Below, piece by piece: positions 1 to 10,073 of a stretch of DNA of 64,000 nt. The stretch's first letter is position 1. Every line of letters begins with the position of its first letter. The DNA is from Variovorax sp. YR216 (GTDB lineage: Bacteria > Pseudomonadota > Gammaproteobacteria > Burkholderiales > Burkholderiaceae_C): NCBI RefSeq assembly GCF_900107745.1, contig NZ_FNRO01000001.1, forward strand, positions 496,001 through 560,000, given 5' to 3'. Under the pieces are notes generated by a model, which saw only the letters and a list, made by a program, of their open reading frames with translations, searched no databases and was not told the DNA's origin. The translations under genes and the position numbers were made by a program.

Positions 1-664
1 TCACCTTGCGCATGAGTGCGGCGGCAGCAAAGAACCTCGGGGCGATGTGACGAACCTCCGAGAGGCGGCTTCCCGGGAGCAGCGCGACCACGGCGGCATC
101 GGCGTCCAGCCCGATCGCGGCGCGAGCCGCTGCGCGATCCGGCACCATCGGGATGACCTTGGCGAGCGGATGGCCGACGTAGGTCGCATCGACGCCGTGC
201 TTGGCGAGAAGCTCGGGCTCGAACGGGAAGATGCAAAGCACGTGATCGGCCGCGGCGCGCAGTTTCACGACGCGCTCCGGCCGCCACGCCCAGATCGAGG
301 GGCAGACGAAATGCGCCGTCTTGATGCCGCTCGTGCGCAAGCCGGCCTCGAGATCGAGATTGAAATCCGGCGCATCGACGCCGATGAAGATGTCCGGGCG
401 TTCAACAAGGAGCCGGGCCCGAAGCTGACGACGGATGCCGGCGATCTCTGCGTAGTGCCGCAGGACTTCGATATAGCCGCGTACCGCAAGCTTCTCCTGC
501 GGCCACCAGGATTCGAAGCCGCGCGACAGCATCTGAGGCCCCCCGATGCCGACTGCCTTCATGGCGGGCCAACGCGCCTGCAGGCCGTCGAGCATCAGGC
601 CCGCCAGCAAGTCGCCCGAAGCCTCGCCCGCGACCAGCGAAAACTGCCGCTGCGTTTCAGACAC
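1..664 (-). CDS. lpxB: Lipid-A-disaccharide synthase, N-terminal 221 residues (cut by window edge)
   Basis: Glycosyltransferase (GT19) that joins UDP-2,3-diacylglucosamine and lipid X to form the lipid A disaccharide at the inner membrane. The protein begins SETQRQFSLVAGEASGD, with the family GEASGD motif at residues 13-18, followed by SIWAWRP and a GHPLA segment typical of LpxB. I chose a GTG start at 664; it lies 8 nt after the lpxA stop, and no better ATG is available. LpxB proteins are about 380 residues long, so roughly 40 percent is missing past the left edge. It is the last visible gene of the envelope operon. Identity is firm from sequence and gene order. Confidence 0.95.
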   Translation of the reverse strand, partial: MSETQRQFSLVAGEASGDLLAGLMLDGLQARWPAMKAVGIGGPQMLSRGFESWWPQEKLAVRGYIEVLRHYAEIAGIRRQLRARLLVERPDIFIGVDAPDFNLDLEAGLRTSGIKTAHFVCPSIWAWRPERVVKLRAAADHVLCIFPFEPELLAKHGVDATYVGHPLAKVIPMVPDRAAARAAIGLDADAAVVALLPGSRLSEVRHIAPRFFAAAALMRKV

Positions 665-672
665 GGGACAAC

Positions 673-1461
673 TCAACGCGCGATGCCGCGCGTGGCACCG
701 GCGAGGAATTCACTCATCATGGCGATGTCCGACGCCGCTTCGGGCATTTCGGCAGCCAGCGCCTCGATCGCGGTGCGCGCCTCGTTCAGCGTCTTGCCCT
801 GGCGGTACAGGAGCCGGTGCATCTGCTTCACCGCCGCGATCCGGGCCGGCGAGAAGTCGCGGCGACGCAAGCCGACCACGTTGAATCCGTGCACCGCGAG
901 TGGATTGCCATCCACCAGCATGAAAGGCGGTACGTCCTGCGAGACCGCACTGGCAAAACCGAGCATCGCATGGGCACCGACCGACACGAACTGGTGAATA
1001 CCGGTCAACCCGCCCACGGTCACCCAGTCGGCGAGGTGCACATGACCGGCCAGCGTCGTGTTGTTGGCGAGCGTGGTGTGGTCATCGATACGGCAGTCAT
1101 GCGCGATGTGCGTGTACGCCATGATCCAGTTATCGTTGCCCACCCTCGTCACGCCACCCGCACCGGGCACGCCGATGTTGAACGTGCAGAATTCGCGGAT
1201 CGTATTGCGGTCGCCGATCACCAACTCCGTGGGCTCCCCGGCGTACTTCTTGTCCTGCGGCACAGCGCCCAACGACGCGAACTGGAAAATCCGGTTGTCG
1301 CGGCCAATGGTGGTCCTGCCCTCGATCACGGCGTGCGCGGCAATCGTCGTCCCCGCACCGACCCGCACGTGCGGGCCGATCACGGCGTAGGGACCGACAC
1401 TCACCGTCGGGTCGAGTTCGGCCTGGGGGTCGACGATCGCCGTCGAATGAATCAGCGTCAT
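673..1461 (-). CDS. lpxA: UDP-N-acetylglucosamine O-acyltransferase LpxA
   Basis: Cytoplasmic acyltransferase that starts lipid A synthesis by moving 3-hydroxyacyl from ACP to UDP-GlcNAc. It has 262 residues, the usual family length. The N-terminal two thirds is a run of hexapeptide repeats (left-handed beta helix, e.g. [19 protein letters not shown]). The HIAHDC segment at 118-123 carries the expected catalytic His (H121). I start at the ATG at 1461 ([11 protein letters not shown]) because homologues begin there; the frame is open 54 nt further upstream. It follows fabZ by 11 nt and precedes lpxB by 8 nt in one operon. Confidence 0.97.
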   Translation of the reverse strand: MTLIHSTAIVDPQAELDPTVSVGPYAVIGPHVRVGAGTTIAAHAVIEGRTTIGRDNRIFQFASLGAVPQDKKYAGEPTELVIGDRNTIREFCTFNIGVPGAGGVTRVGNDNWIMAYTHIAHDCRIDDHTTLANNTTLAGHVHLADWVTVGGLTGIHQFVSVGAHAMLGFASAVSQDVPPFMLVDGNPLAVHGFNVVGLRRRDFSPARIAAVKQMHRLLYRQGKTLNEARTAIEALAAEMPEAASDIAMMSEFLAGATRGIAR

Positions 1462-1472
1462 GCCACGTAGGA

Positions 1473-1916
1473 TCAGTTGATCTGGCGCATCGCGCACATC
1501 AGGGTGGCCTCGCAAGCCAGTTCCGCACCGACGGACGCCTTGCCCTTGAACTTCGAGATGCCGGCCTTCATGCGCTCGATCTCGACTTCCAGCGTCAGCT
1601 GGTCGCCCGGCTCCACGGGACGCTTGAAGCGCGCGCCGTCGATCGCCGCGAAGTAGTAGATCGTGTTGTCGTCGGGCACGATGTCGAGCGAATGGAACGA
1701 AAGCAGCGCCGCTGCCTGCGCCATCGCCTCGAGCATGAGCACGCCCGGCATCACGGGCCGGTGCGGGAAATGGCCATTGAAGAACGGCTCGTTCATCGTC
1801 ACGTTCTTGATCGCCGTGATGCGCTTGCCTTTCTCCATCTCGATCACGCGATCCACAAGCAGGAACGGGTAGCGGTGAGGAAGCAGCTTGAGGATTTGAT
1901 GGATATCGAGCGTCAT
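1473..1916 (-). CDS. fabZ: 3-hydroxyacyl-ACP dehydratase FabZ
   Basis: Hot-dog-fold dehydratase of type II fatty-acid synthesis; it removes water from 3-hydroxyacyl-ACP and so competes with LpxA/LpxD for the same acyl pool. It has 147 residues. The active-site stretch [20 protein letters not shown] supplies H49 and E63. Its ATG overlaps the lpxD stop by 4 nt (ATGA at 1913-1916), indicating translational coupling. The frame stays open far upstream, but only this start gives the family N-terminus ([20 protein letters not shown]). Confidence 0.97.
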   Translation of the reverse strand: MTLDIHQILKLLPHRYPFLLVDRVIEMEKGKRITAIKNVTMNEPFFNGHFPHRPVMPGVLMLEAMAQAAALLSFHSLDIVPDDNTIYYFAAIDGARFKRPVEPGDQLTLEVEIERMKAGISKFKGKASVGAELACEATLMCAMRQIN

Positions 1917-2899
1917 GATTTCTTGTCCTGCATCGTCATTTTTTCCAGCGCCTTGAGGCGCTCGCGCAGACTGTGCAGTTGCTTGAGCGTGGCTGCATTC
2001 TTTTCCCAGGTGGCATTGTCGTCGATGGGAAACACGCCGGTGTAATGGCCCGGCTTGTGAATGGATCGCGTCACCAGCGACGTCGACGAGATGTGCACGT
2101 GGTCCGCGATGGTCAGATGCCCGAGCACGCCTGCGCGGCCTCCGATCGTGCAATAGGCGCCGATCGTGGCACTTCCTGCGACGGCGGCGCAGCCCGCCAT
2201 GGCCGTGTGCTTGCCGATGTGCACGTTGTGGCCGATCTGGATCAGGTTGTCGAGCTTGACGCCGTCCTCGATGACGGTGTCTTCGAGCGCACCCCGGTCG
2301 ATGCAGGTATTGGCCCCGATCTCCACGTCGTTGCCGATCCGAACGGCGCCCAGCTGCTCGATCTTGACCCAGGCACCTTCGTGCGGGGCGAGTCCGAAAC
2401 CGTCGGCGCCGATCACGACACCTGGATGCAGGAGGCAACGGTCGCCAATGATGCAATCCTCGCTCACGGTCACCCGGGACTTCAGAACGGTCTCCGCACC
2501 GATGCGCGCACCGCGCTCGACCACGCACAGCGCGCCGATGCGCGCCGTCGGGTCGATGGTGGCATCGGGATCGATGACGGCTGTCGGGTGGATCCGCACC
2601 GCGTCTGGCCTGGCGTGCGCCTTTCGCCAAAGCTGTGTCAGCCGCGCGAAATAGAGATACGGATCGGACGCAACGATGAACGCGCCGCGCTCCGCTGCCG
2701 CATCGCGCATGGAAGGCGCCACGATGACGCACCCCGCCTTCGAGGCGGCAAGTTCCTTGCGGTATTTGGGATTGCTCAGGAAGCTGATGGCATCGGGCTG
2801 CGCTGTCGAAAGCGGCGCGAGCCGTTCGATGGACAGTTCCCGATCGCCTTCGAGCTCGCCCCCGAGCGCATCAACGATTTCGCCTAGCCGGATTGCCAC
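1913..2899 (-). CDS. lpxD: UDP-3-O-acylglucosamine N-acyltransferase LpxD
   Basis: Third step of lipid A synthesis: N-acylation of UDP-3-O-acylglucosamine by 3-hydroxyacyl-ACP. It has 328 residues: an N-terminal uridine-binding domain (residues 1-about 100, [10 protein letters not shown]), then hexapeptide repeats, then a C-terminal helix with a heptad-like pattern ([16 protein letters not shown]). The QIGHNVHIG segment carries the conserved catalytic His of LpxD. It overlaps fabZ by 4 nt and lies 14 nt after ompH. Confidence 0.97.
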   Translation of the reverse strand: MAIRLGEIVDALGGELEGDRELSIERLAPLSTAQPDAISFLSNPKYRKELAASKAGCVIVAPSMRDAAAERGAFIVASDPYLYFARLTQLWRKAHARPDAVRIHPTAVIDPDATIDPTARIGALCVVERGARIGAETVLKSRVTVSEDCIIGDRCLLHPGVVIGADGFGLAPHEGAWVKIEQLGAVRIGNDVEIGANTCIDRGALEDTVIEDGVKLDNLIQIGHNVHIGKHTAMAGCAAVAGSATIGAYCTIGGRAGVLGHLTIADHVHISSTSLVTRSIHKPGHYTGVFPIDDNATWEKNAATLKQLHSLRERLKALEKMTMQDKKS

Positions 2900-2913
2900 A
2901 CCGAGATGCGGCG

Positions 2914-3444
2914 CTACTTGCCGCCGTTGGTAGTTGTTGCGTTCAGCGCCTTGATCACCTTCTCGGTGATGTCGTGCTTGGGATTGATGTAGATCGCTTC
3001 CTGCAGGATGGCGTCGTACTTTTCCGCCTCGGCGACCTGTTTGACCACACGGTTTGCGCGCTCGTAGACCTGCTGGAGTTCTTCGTTCTTGCGCGCGTTC
3101 AGGTCTTCCTGGAACTCGCGGCGGCGACGCTGGAAGTCGCGGTCCTGCTCGACCAACGCGCGCTGGCGGGCGATCCGCTGCGTTTCGGAAAGCGTTGGTG
3201 CCTCGCGCTCGAACTTCTCCGAAGCGGCCTTGAGCGCCTCGCCCTGCGCGGTCAGATCCTTCTCGCGCTTGAGAAACTCGGACTCCAGCTTGGCCTGCGC
3301 CGCCTTTGCAGGAAGCGCCTCACGCAAGACACGATCCGGATTGACAAATCCGATACGGAAGGTTTCCTGCGCGTGCGCCGGCATCCCCACAGCCATGAGG
3401 GCCGGAAGCAACAGCGCGCCAGCGGCACGGAGCAAAGCAGTCAT
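2914..3444 (-). CDS. ompH: Periplasmic chaperone OmpH/Skp family
   Basis: Periplasmic holdase for unfolded outer-membrane proteins on their way to the BAM complex. It has 176 residues. An N-terminal signal peptide (about residues 1-25, ending MPAHAQ) is followed by the family start [14 protein letters not shown] and long charged helices (about 45-140) that would form the tentacles of the Skp trimer. Its start codon shares one base with the bamA stop (TAATG, 3442-3446). The gene between bamA and lpxD is Skp in most proteobacteria. Confidence 0.93.
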   Translation of the reverse strand: MTALLRAAGALLLPALMAVGMPAHAQETFRIGFVNPDRVLREALPAKAAQAKLESEFLKREKDLTAQGEALKAASEKFEREAPTLSETQRIARQRALVEQDRDFQRRRREFQEDLNARKNEELQQVYERANRVVKQVAEAEKYDAILQEAIYINPKHDITEKVIKALNATTTNGGK

Positions 3445-5870
3445 TAGAAGGAAGTTCCGATCTGGAATTGCAAGCGCTGAATTCTATCCTCCGGGACGAA
3501 GGTCGTCGGATCCAGCGGGTCTCCCTCGGCCTTCTGGTATCTGACAGGGATCGCATAGGCAAGGCGCAGCGGTCCGAGCGGCGAAATCCAGCTGATGCCC
3601 AAGCCCGCCGAGGCACGGACTTTCTTGATCGCATCCCACTGCGCATCCGTCCAGAAGCCGGCAGGCCGGTCGGCGAACACGTTGCCCACGTCGACGAAGC
3701 CGTAAAGACGCAGCGTGCGATCGTTGCCGGCACCCGGGAACGGCGTGCTCAGCTCGGCGTTGAAAATCGCCTTCTTGGTGCCGCCCAAGGCAGCAGTCTG
3801 TTGTCCGGGGTAGAGCGGCTTGTCACGCGGGCCAAGGGAGTTTTGCTCGAAGCCGCGCACGGAGCCCAGGCCACCCGCATAGAAGTTCTTGAAGATCGGA
3901 TACGCCTTGTTGCCATAGGCATCCGCATAGCCAAGCTCGCCGTTGATCGCAAACGTGTACTGCTTGTTGATTGGGTAGAACTGCTGGTACTGGTAATTCG
4001 CCTTGTAGTACTGCATGTCCCCGCCCGAGCCCACCTCGAGGTTGGCCCGCTGCAGGCGTCCACGGGTCGGCACCAAGGCGCTGTCGCGGTCATCACGCGA
4101 CCAACCGACCGTCAATGGAATACCCCAAACCGAATCCTGTCGGCAAGAGACGATGAATTGCCCGGTCGAATCCGTAATGCAACCGAAATAGTCGCGATAG
4201 GACTGCGGCGTCAGCAGAGCGACCCTGTTACCCGGGTCAAACCGATATTGCTCGAGACCCGCACCGAAGTAGACCGTGTCGACTTCGCTGAAGGGCACCC
4301 CGAACCGAATGCTGCCCCCCTGATTGACCAGCTTGTAATCACCGTCCTGGGTGTAGTACGGACGGGTCGTGGTGCTGTACAGGCTGAGGGAGCGGGAGAT
4401 CCCGTCCTTCGTGAAGTACGGATCGACCGTCGTCAACGAAATCGCGCGGTTGTACTTGCTGGTGTTGACCTGCACACCGAGGTAGTTGCCGGAGCCGAAG
4501 ACGTTTTCCTGGGAGATGCCGAAGGTCAAGGAGACCTTTTCCGAGGTGGAGAAGCCGGCGCCCAATTGCAGCGTGCCGGTGGGTTTCTCGGTCACGTTGA
4601 TCACCAGGTCCACCTGGTCCGGCGAGCCTGCCACTTCCTGGGTGTCGACGTTGACTTCGGTGAAGAAGCCCAGGCGATCGACGCGGTCGCGCGACAGCTT
4701 GATTCTGTCGCCGTCGTACCAGGATGCTTCGAACTGCCGGAATTCCCGGCGAATGACTTCGTCCCGCGTGCGATTGTTGCCGCCGATGGAGATCCGGCGG
4801 ACGTACACACGACGGCCCGGATCTGCATTCAAGGTCAGCGCGACGCGGTTGTTGACCCGATCGATCTCCGGCTCCGCCTGAACGCGCGCAAAGGCGTAGC
4901 CGAACGAGGCGAAGTAGTCGGTGAAGGCCTTGATCGTCTCATTGACCTGCTCGCCGTTGTAGGGCTCACCCGCCTGGATGGTCACGAGCGACTTGAATTC
5001 ATCCTCGCGACCGAGGAAGTTGCCCGACAGCTTGACGCCCGAGACAACGAACTTCTGGCCTTCGGTGATGTTGACCGTGACCGCAAGGTCCTGGCGGTCC
5101 GGCGAAATGGCAACCTGGGTCGAATCGATGTGGAACTCCAGGTAGCCGCGCGTCAGGTAGTACGAGCGCAGCGTCTCGAGGTCGGCGTTGAGCTTGGCCC
5201 GCGAGTACTGGTTGGATTTGGTGTACCAGCTCAGCCAGCCGCCGCTGTCCTGGTCGAAGAGGCTGAGCAGCGTCGACTCGCTGAAATCCTTGTTGCCCAC
5301 GATGCGCACTTCGCGGATACGCGCGGACTCACCCTCGGTCACGGTAAAGGTCAGATTGACGCGATTACGCTCGATCGGCGTGACCGTCGTGACGACCTGC
5401 GCGTTGTAGAGGCTGCGGCCCACGTACTGGCGCTTGAGTTCCTGTTCGGCGCGATCGGCCAGTGCCTTGTCGAAAGGCCGGCCTTCCGCCAAGCCCACTT
5501 CGCGCAGTGCCTTCTGGAGCGCAGTCTTGTCAAATTCCTTGGTGCCGACGAATTCGACATCGGCGATGGTCGGCCGCTCTTCCACGATCACGACGAGCAC
5601 GTCCCCGTTGACGTCGATCCGAACATCCTTGAACAAACCAAGATCGAACAACGCACGGATCGCAGCCGAACCACGCTCGTCGTTGTATTGATCACCCACG
5701 CGAAACGGCAGCGAGGCGAAGATGGTCCCCGGCTCCACACGCTGAAGGCCTTCGACCCGAATGTCGCGAACCGTGAATGGTTCGACCGCCCAAGCCGCCG
5801 TGGCGGCAATCGCGCTGGCCACGATTGCGGCGACGCTGCGCAGGCGAAAGCGACTGAATGATTTGTTCAT
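3444..5870 (-). CDS. bamA: Outer membrane protein assembly factor BamA
   Basis: Central subunit of the BAM machine that folds and inserts beta-barrel proteins into the outer membrane. It has 808 residues: a signal peptide (1-about 28, ending ATAAWA), five POTRA repeats up to about residue 430 (first one FTVRDIRVEGLQRVEPGTIF), and a C-terminal 16-strand barrel. The barrel has the conserved loop-6 VRGF motif (GLGSVRGFEQNSLGP) and ends in Phe (QFQIGTSF). Position between rseP and ompH is the standard one. Length is typical. Confidence 0.97.
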   Translation of the reverse strand: MNKSFSRFRLRSVAAIVASAIAATAAWAVEPFTVRDIRVEGLQRVEPGTIFASLPFRVGDQYNDERGSAAIRALFDLGLFKDVRIDVNGDVLVVIVEERPTIADVEFVGTKEFDKTALQKALREVGLAEGRPFDKALADRAEQELKRQYVGRSLYNAQVVTTVTPIERNRVNLTFTVTEGESARIREVRIVGNKDFSESTLLSLFDQDSGGWLSWYTKSNQYSRAKLNADLETLRSYYLTRGYLEFHIDSTQVAISPDRQDLAVTVNITEGQKFVVSGVKLSGNFLGREDEFKSLVTIQAGEPYNGEQVNETIKAFTDYFASFGYAFARVQAEPEIDRVNNRVALTLNADPGRRVYVRRISIGGNNRTRDEVIRREFRQFEASWYDGDRIKLSRDRVDRLGFFTEVNVDTQEVAGSPDQVDLVINVTEKPTGTLQLGAGFSTSEKVSLTFGISQENVFGSGNYLGVQVNTSKYNRAISLTTVDPYFTKDGISRSLSLYSTTTRPYYTQDGDYKLVNQGGSIRFGVPFSEVDTVYFGAGLEQYRFDPGNRVALLTPQSYRDYFGCITDSTGQFIVSCRQDSVWGIPLTVGWSRDDRDSALVPTRGRLQRANLEVGSGGDMQYYKANYQYQQFYPINKQYTFAINGELGYADAYGNKAYPIFKNFYAGGLGSVRGFEQNSLGPRDKPLYPGQQTAALGGTKKAIFNAELSTPFPGAGNDRTLRLYGFVDVGNVFADRPAGFWTDAQWDAIKKVRASAGLGISWISPLGPLRLAYAIPVRYQKAEGDPLDPTTFVPEDRIQRLQFQIGTSF

Positions 5871-5909
5871 CTGTGAAATTGAGCCAGCGCGGAACGGGCC
5901 GGCAGATAG

Positions 5910-7280
5910 TTAACCAAAGAGCCGCGTGACGTCGTTGAAGAGTGCGATCGACATCATGACCAGCAGCAACGCGACACCGCCGCGCTGTAGCCGTTCCATC
6001 CATGCGTCGGAGACACCCCTGCCGGTCAGGCCCTCCCAAAGATAATACATCAGGTGTCCCCCATCGAGGACCGGCAGAGGCATCAGGTTCAGCACGCCGA
6101 GACTCACGCTGATCAGCGCGAGAAAAACCAGATACTGGGTCAATCCGAGACTCGCCGATTTGCCCGCATAGTCGGCAATCGTCAGCGGCCCGCTCAGGTT
6201 CTTCAGCGACGCTTCGCCGATGATCATCTTGACCATCATGCGCACCGTCAGGGCCGAGACCTCCCAGGTGCGAACAACGCCATTCTTGACTCCTGCGATC
6301 ACACCCTGCCGCACCAGGACCATCTCGGGTGGCGCACCCACGTAGGCACCGATGCGGCCGACCTTCCCGGCGCCTTCTTCGCGCACCTCGGGGGCAACGT
6401 CGATCTTGATCAACCGCCCTCCGCGCTCGATCTGCCAGGTCTGGCTGCGCGGCTGATCGCCATCGACCGAGGCACGAATGACCTCGCGCAACTGCTGGCC
6501 ATCAACGATCCCGACGGCACCGATTTCGCGCACGACATCGCCGGTGCGAAGTCCAGCGCGCTCCGCCGCGCCCTTGGGCATGACTTCACCGATCTCGGGG
6601 CGGGTCAGCGGCGCGACGACGCCGATCTTGCGGAACATCTGCGCGTCGGCATCCTTGGCCTCGACGCGGCTCAGAGGCAGCACGAGTTCGCGCGATGGAC
6701 GTCCGCCCTCACCCGCAATCTCCAACGTGAGATCGCGCCGGTCCAACGCCCCTCGGGTGATGCGCCAGCGAAGATCTTCAAAGGATTGGACGTTCTCGAG
6801 ATCGCCGTCGAAGCCTGCCCGCGTGACATGCTCACCGCCGCGCAGACCCGCCGTCTCCGCGAGGGAGGCCGCAACGGGTCGGGCGAGCTTGGCGACCGGC
6901 TCCTGCACACCGATCCAGTTGACCAACGTGTACAGCAGCACCGCCAGTAGCAGATTGGCCAACGGACCGGCCGCGACGATGGCGGTGCGAGAACGCAGAC
7001 GCTGGGTGTTGAATGCGCGATGCCGCTCCTCGGGCGCGACCGGGCCTTCTCGCTCGTCGAGCATCTTCACGTAGCCGCCGATCGGAAACGCGCCGATGAC
7101 GAACTCCGTGTCCTGCCCCGGGTGCTGGCGCTTCGGCGTCCAGCGATAGAGAGTCGGACCGAAGCCGATCGAGAAGCGCAACACCTTCACGCCGCATGCG
7201 ACGGCCACACGGTAGTGACCGTATTCGTGCACCGCGATCAAGAGGCCCAGTGCAACGATGAAGGCAACAACTGTGAGCAT
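5910..7280 (-). CDS. rseP: Site-2 protease RseP (RIP metalloprotease)
   Basis: Inner-membrane zinc protease that makes the second cut in anti-sigma factors (the sigma-E response in E. coli) and clears signal peptide remnants. It has 456 residues. The zinc motif HEYGH is at 18-22 in TM1; two PDZ-like regions lie around 110-310; the second metal motif is LDGGH near the C-terminus inside a membrane segment (LMPLPVLDGGHLMYY). I chose the start at 7280 (MLTVVAFIVALG) since the upstream open frame has no family similarity. It is followed 39 nt later by bamA. Confidence 0.96.
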   Translation of the reverse strand: MLTVVAFIVALGLLIAVHEYGHYRVAVACGVKVLRFSIGFGPTLYRWTPKRQHPGQDTEFVIGAFPIGGYVKMLDEREGPVAPEERHRAFNTQRLRSRTAIVAAGPLANLLLAVLLYTLVNWIGVQEPVAKLARPVAASLAETAGLRGGEHVTRAGFDGDLENVQSFEDLRWRITRGALDRRDLTLEIAGEGGRPSRELVLPLSRVEAKDADAQMFRKIGVVAPLTRPEIGEVMPKGAAERAGLRTGDVVREIGAVGIVDGQQLREVIRASVDGDQPRSQTWQIERGGRLIKIDVAPEVREEGAGKVGRIGAYVGAPPEMVLVRQGVIAGVKNGVVRTWEVSALTVRMMVKMIIGEASLKNLSGPLTIADYAGKSASLGLTQYLVFLALISVSLGVLNLMPLPVLDGGHLMYYLWEGLTGRGVSDAWMERLQRGGVALLLVMMSIALFNDVTRLFG

Positions 7281-7305
7281 CGGGTGTCCCGGAAGTTGGA
7301 TGGCG

Positions 7306-8493
7306 TCAGGCCGCGAAACGCAGCGCCGCGGCATTGGCCGCGGCTCGGGCGGTCGCATCGAGTGCGAGAAGGTCCCCGAGCGACTGCGGCTTGGAGGGAT
7401 GCACCACTTCCAAAGTTTCCATGTTGACCGCGTGGATGCGGTCGAAGCGCAGCCTGCGATCGAGGAAGGCTTCGACGGCGACTTCGTTGGCCGCGTTCAA
7501 AACCGCCGTGGTCCCGGGTTCCGCGCGGAGCGCCTGCCAGGCGAGGTCGAGCCCGGGGAAAAGCTCCGCATTGGGCGAGTCGAACGTGAGTGCGGCCATC
7601 TGGCGGAAATCGAGCCGGGTTGCGCCGCTCTCGATGCGCTCGGGCCATGCGAGTCCGACCGCGATGGGAACGCGCATGTCGGGCGTCCCCAATTGCGCAA
7701 TCACGGACGAATCGGTGAACTGGACCATCGAGTGCACCACGCTCTGCGGATGAATCACCACCTCGATCTGCTCCGGCTGCACGCCGAAGAGATGGCGTGC
7801 TTCGATGACCTCGAGCGCCTTGTTCATCATCGTTGCCGAATCCACCGAGATCTTGCGGCCCATGACCCAGTTGGGATGGGCACACGCCTCCTCCGGCGTC
7901 ACGTTCGTCAGCGACGCGGGCAGGCGTGTACGGAAGGGGCCACCGGAGGCGGTGAGGATGATCTTGTCGATGCGCCGAGCCCAGGTCGACGGATCTTCCG
8001 GAAGCGACTGGAAGATCGCCGAATGCTCGCTGTCGATCGGCAGCAAGGTCGCGCCACCGGCCCGCACCGTGTTCATGAACAGGTCGCCGCCGACCACCAG
8101 CGCCTCCTTGTTGGCCAGAAGCAGACGCTTGCCCGCACGGGCCGCGGCGAGGCACGGGCCCAACCCGGCGGCCCCAACGATCGCCGCCATCACGGCGTCG
8201 GCGTCTTCGTGCGAAGCGATGGACTCGAGGGCTCCCGCGCCCATCAGAACGCGCGTCGGCAGACCGTTCCGGGCCAATTTGTCGGCGAGCAATTCAGCGT
8301 GCGCCGCGCTCGCCATCACGGCGAACTTCGGAGCGAAACGCGCACATTGCGCGAGCATCTCATCGACCTTCGTGGCCGCGGACAGTGCAAAGACCTCGAA
8401 GCGGTCGGGATGGCGGGCGATCACGTCGAGGGTGCTGACACCGACGGACCCCGTCGATCCGAGCACCGTGACGCGCTGTTTGGTTGTGTTCAC
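7306..8493 (-). CDS. dxr: 1-deoxy-D-xylulose 5-phosphate reductoisomerase
   Basis: NADPH-dependent enzyme that makes 2-C-methyl-D-erythritol 4-phosphate, the committed step of the MEP isoprenoid pathway. It has 395 residues. The NADPH-binding start is RVTVLGSTGSVGVSTLDVI; other family blocks are LLANKEALVVGG, DSEHSAIFQ and SGGPFRTRLP. The GTG start at 8493 overlaps the cdsA stop by 4 nt (8490-8493). IspD and IspF of the same pathway are at 30305-31497. Confidence 0.96.
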   Translation of the reverse strand: MNTTKQRVTVLGSTGSVGVSTLDVIARHPDRFEVFALSAATKVDEMLAQCARFAPKFAVMASAAHAELLADKLARNGLPTRVLMGAGALESIASHEDADAVMAAIVGAAGLGPCLAAARAGKRLLLANKEALVVGGDLFMNTVRAGGATLLPIDSEHSAIFQSLPEDPSTWARRIDKIILTASGGPFRTRLPASLTNVTPEEACAHPNWVMGRKISVDSATMMNKALEVIEARHLFGVQPEQIEVVIHPQSVVHSMVQFTDSSVIAQLGTPDMRVPIAVGLAWPERIESGATRLDFRQMAALTFDSPNAELFPGLDLAWQALRAEPGTTAVLNAANEVAVEAFLDRRLRFDRIHAVNMETLEVVHPSKPQSLGDLLALDATARAAANAAALRFAA

Positions 8494-9335
8494 AAGAAAG
8501 CCAACATCATTGCAATGGGCAGCGTCGGAAGCAGCGCGTCGACCCGGTCGAGTACGCCGCCATGCCCTGGCAGCAAGGCGCTGCTGTCCTTGGCGCCGGC
8601 GCTCCGTTTGATCAGCGATTCGACCAGGTCGCCGACCACGCTCATCGCCGCGAGGAATATTACGCTGATCACGAGCAGCCACCAGCCTCGCTCGGCGAGC
8701 CGGGTGTACAGGCTCGCGACGCTCGCCTGCAGGGCCGAATCGCACCAGGCCCAGGCCAGGGCAAGAATGAGCACACCGGCCATCCCACCCCAGACACCCT
8801 CCCAGCTCTTTCCTGGACTGATCGTCGGCGCCAGCTTGTTTCGCGTGAACTTGAGACCGAACGCGCGGCCCGAAAAATACGCGAAAACATCCGCAACCCA
8901 CACCAGCACGAGGACGGAAAGAAGAAAGTTGATCCCCACGACCCGCGCCTGCACCGCGGCGAGCCAGGCAACCCACAGCGCGAGCTGCCCGCCGACGAGG
9001 CGCAACCCCCTTGGAATCCGCGGCCAGCCGGGAACCGCCGCGCGCAGCAACGCCGCCCCGCCGAGCACCCATCCAGCACTGGCCGCGATCCACACCGGAA
9101 GCAGGGAACTCTCCAGCAACCCCAGCCACCACGAGAGCCCGCAGAGCGCGGCGATCTCGGCGCCAAGAAACAGCGAGATGCGCGGACCATAACCGTTGAG
9201 TCGCCCCCATTCCCATCCCGCGGCCGCGATCAGCGCCAGCATCACGCAGGCGAAAGGGACATGGGACGGATAGAAGAGCGCAGGCAGCAGGATCGCCAGC
9301 AGGACGACCGCGGTGATGATGCGTTGTTTGAGCAT
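8490..9335 (-). CDS. cdsA: Phosphatidate cytidylyltransferase
   Basis: Integral membrane enzyme that makes CDP-diacylglycerol, the precursor of all bacterial phospholipids. It has 281 residues with about eight hydrophobic segments. The C-terminal part holds the family signature (SLIKRSAGAKDSSALLPGHG continuing to GVLDRVDALL) with the K-R, K-D, H-G-G and D-R-x-D positions intact. It overlaps dxr by 4 nt and follows uppS by 4 nt. Confidence 0.96.
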   Translation of the reverse strand: MLKQRIITAVVLLAILLPALFYPSHVPFACVMLALIAAAGWEWGRLNGYGPRISLFLGAEIAALCGLSWWLGLLESSLLPVWIAASAGWVLGGAALLRAAVPGWPRIPRGLRLVGGQLALWVAWLAAVQARVVGINFLLSVLVLVWVADVFAYFSGRAFGLKFTRNKLAPTISPGKSWEGVWGGMAGVLILALAWAWCDSALQASVASLYTRLAERGWWLLVISVIFLAAMSVVGDLVESLIKRSAGAKDSSALLPGHGGVLDRVDALLPTLPIAMMLAFL

Positions 9336-9339
9336 TCGC

Positions 9340-10071
9340 TCAGGCGGCTTGCTGATCGGGGCGCGCCGCCCGAACCTGAGCGGAGGTCTGACCGAAGCGG
9401 CGCTCGCGGTTCTGATAGACAGCGATGGCCTCGTCCAGCGCGGCCTCGTCGAACTCGGGCCACAGGCGATCGCTGAAGAACAGCTCGGCGTAGGCGCTTT
9501 GCCAGAGAAGGAAATTCGAGAGGCGCTGTTCGCCGCCGGTTCGGATGAACAGATCGGGATCGGGAACGTGCGACAGTGCCATGGCCGCGTCGAGGTTGGC
9601 TTCGGTCAGCGCCTCGCCGCGCGCAGCCAGTTGTGCCGCGGCGCGCGCGATGTCCCAACGCCCGCCGTAGTTGAAGCACACATTGAGCACCAGGCGCGTG
9701 TTGTGAGCCGTCGCCGCCTCGGCCTGCAGCAGGCCTGCCGCGATCTTCTCGGACAAGCCACTGCGCTCGCCAACGAAGTGGAGTCGCACGCCATCCTGCA
9801 GGAGCCTGGGCACTTCGCGCCCGAGGGCCACGACCATCAGGTCCATCAGCCCCGAGACCTCCTCGACAGGACGATTCCAGTTTTCGGACGAGAACGCGAA
9901 CACGGTGAGCACCGAGACACCGCGTGCAGCACACGCTTTGACGCACCGTCGCAGGGACTCGACGCCTTGCTTGTGCCCGGCGACGCGCGGCAGAAAGCGG
10001 CGTGTCGCCCAACGGCCGTTCCCGTCCATGACGATCGCAATGTGATGGGGAACGGCGGGCGCTGCGCTCAT
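9340..10071 (-). CDS. uppS: Undecaprenyl diphosphate synthase (cis-prenyltransferase)
   Basis: Adds eight isoprene units in cis to farnesyl diphosphate, producing the C55 carrier lipid for peptidoglycan and O-antigen. It has 243 residues. The catalytic Asp and diphosphate site are in HIAIVMDGNGRWA, followed by AGHKQGVESLRR. FAFSSENWNRP and DLFIRTGGEQRLSNFL are the other family blocks. The start at 10071 lies 2 nt after the frr stop. Confidence 0.97.
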   Translation of the reverse strand: MSAAPAVPHHIAIVMDGNGRWATRRFLPRVAGHKQGVESLRRCVKACAARGVSVLTVFAFSSENWNRPVEEVSGLMDLMVVALGREVPRLLQDGVRLHFVGERSGLSEKIAAGLLQAEAATAHNTRLVLNVCFNYGGRWDIARAAAQLAARGEALTEANLDAAMALSHVPDPDLFIRTGGEQRLSNFLLWQSAYAELFFSDRLWPEFDEAALDEAIAVYQNRERRFGQTSAQVRAARPDQQAA

Positions 10072-10073
10072 TG

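Noticed and set aside
3468..5861. Long open frame on the plus strand opposite bamA
   Set aside because: In GC-rich DNA antisense frames stay open by codon bias. The product has no domain or signal peptide, and the minus strand encodes an unmistakable BamA.
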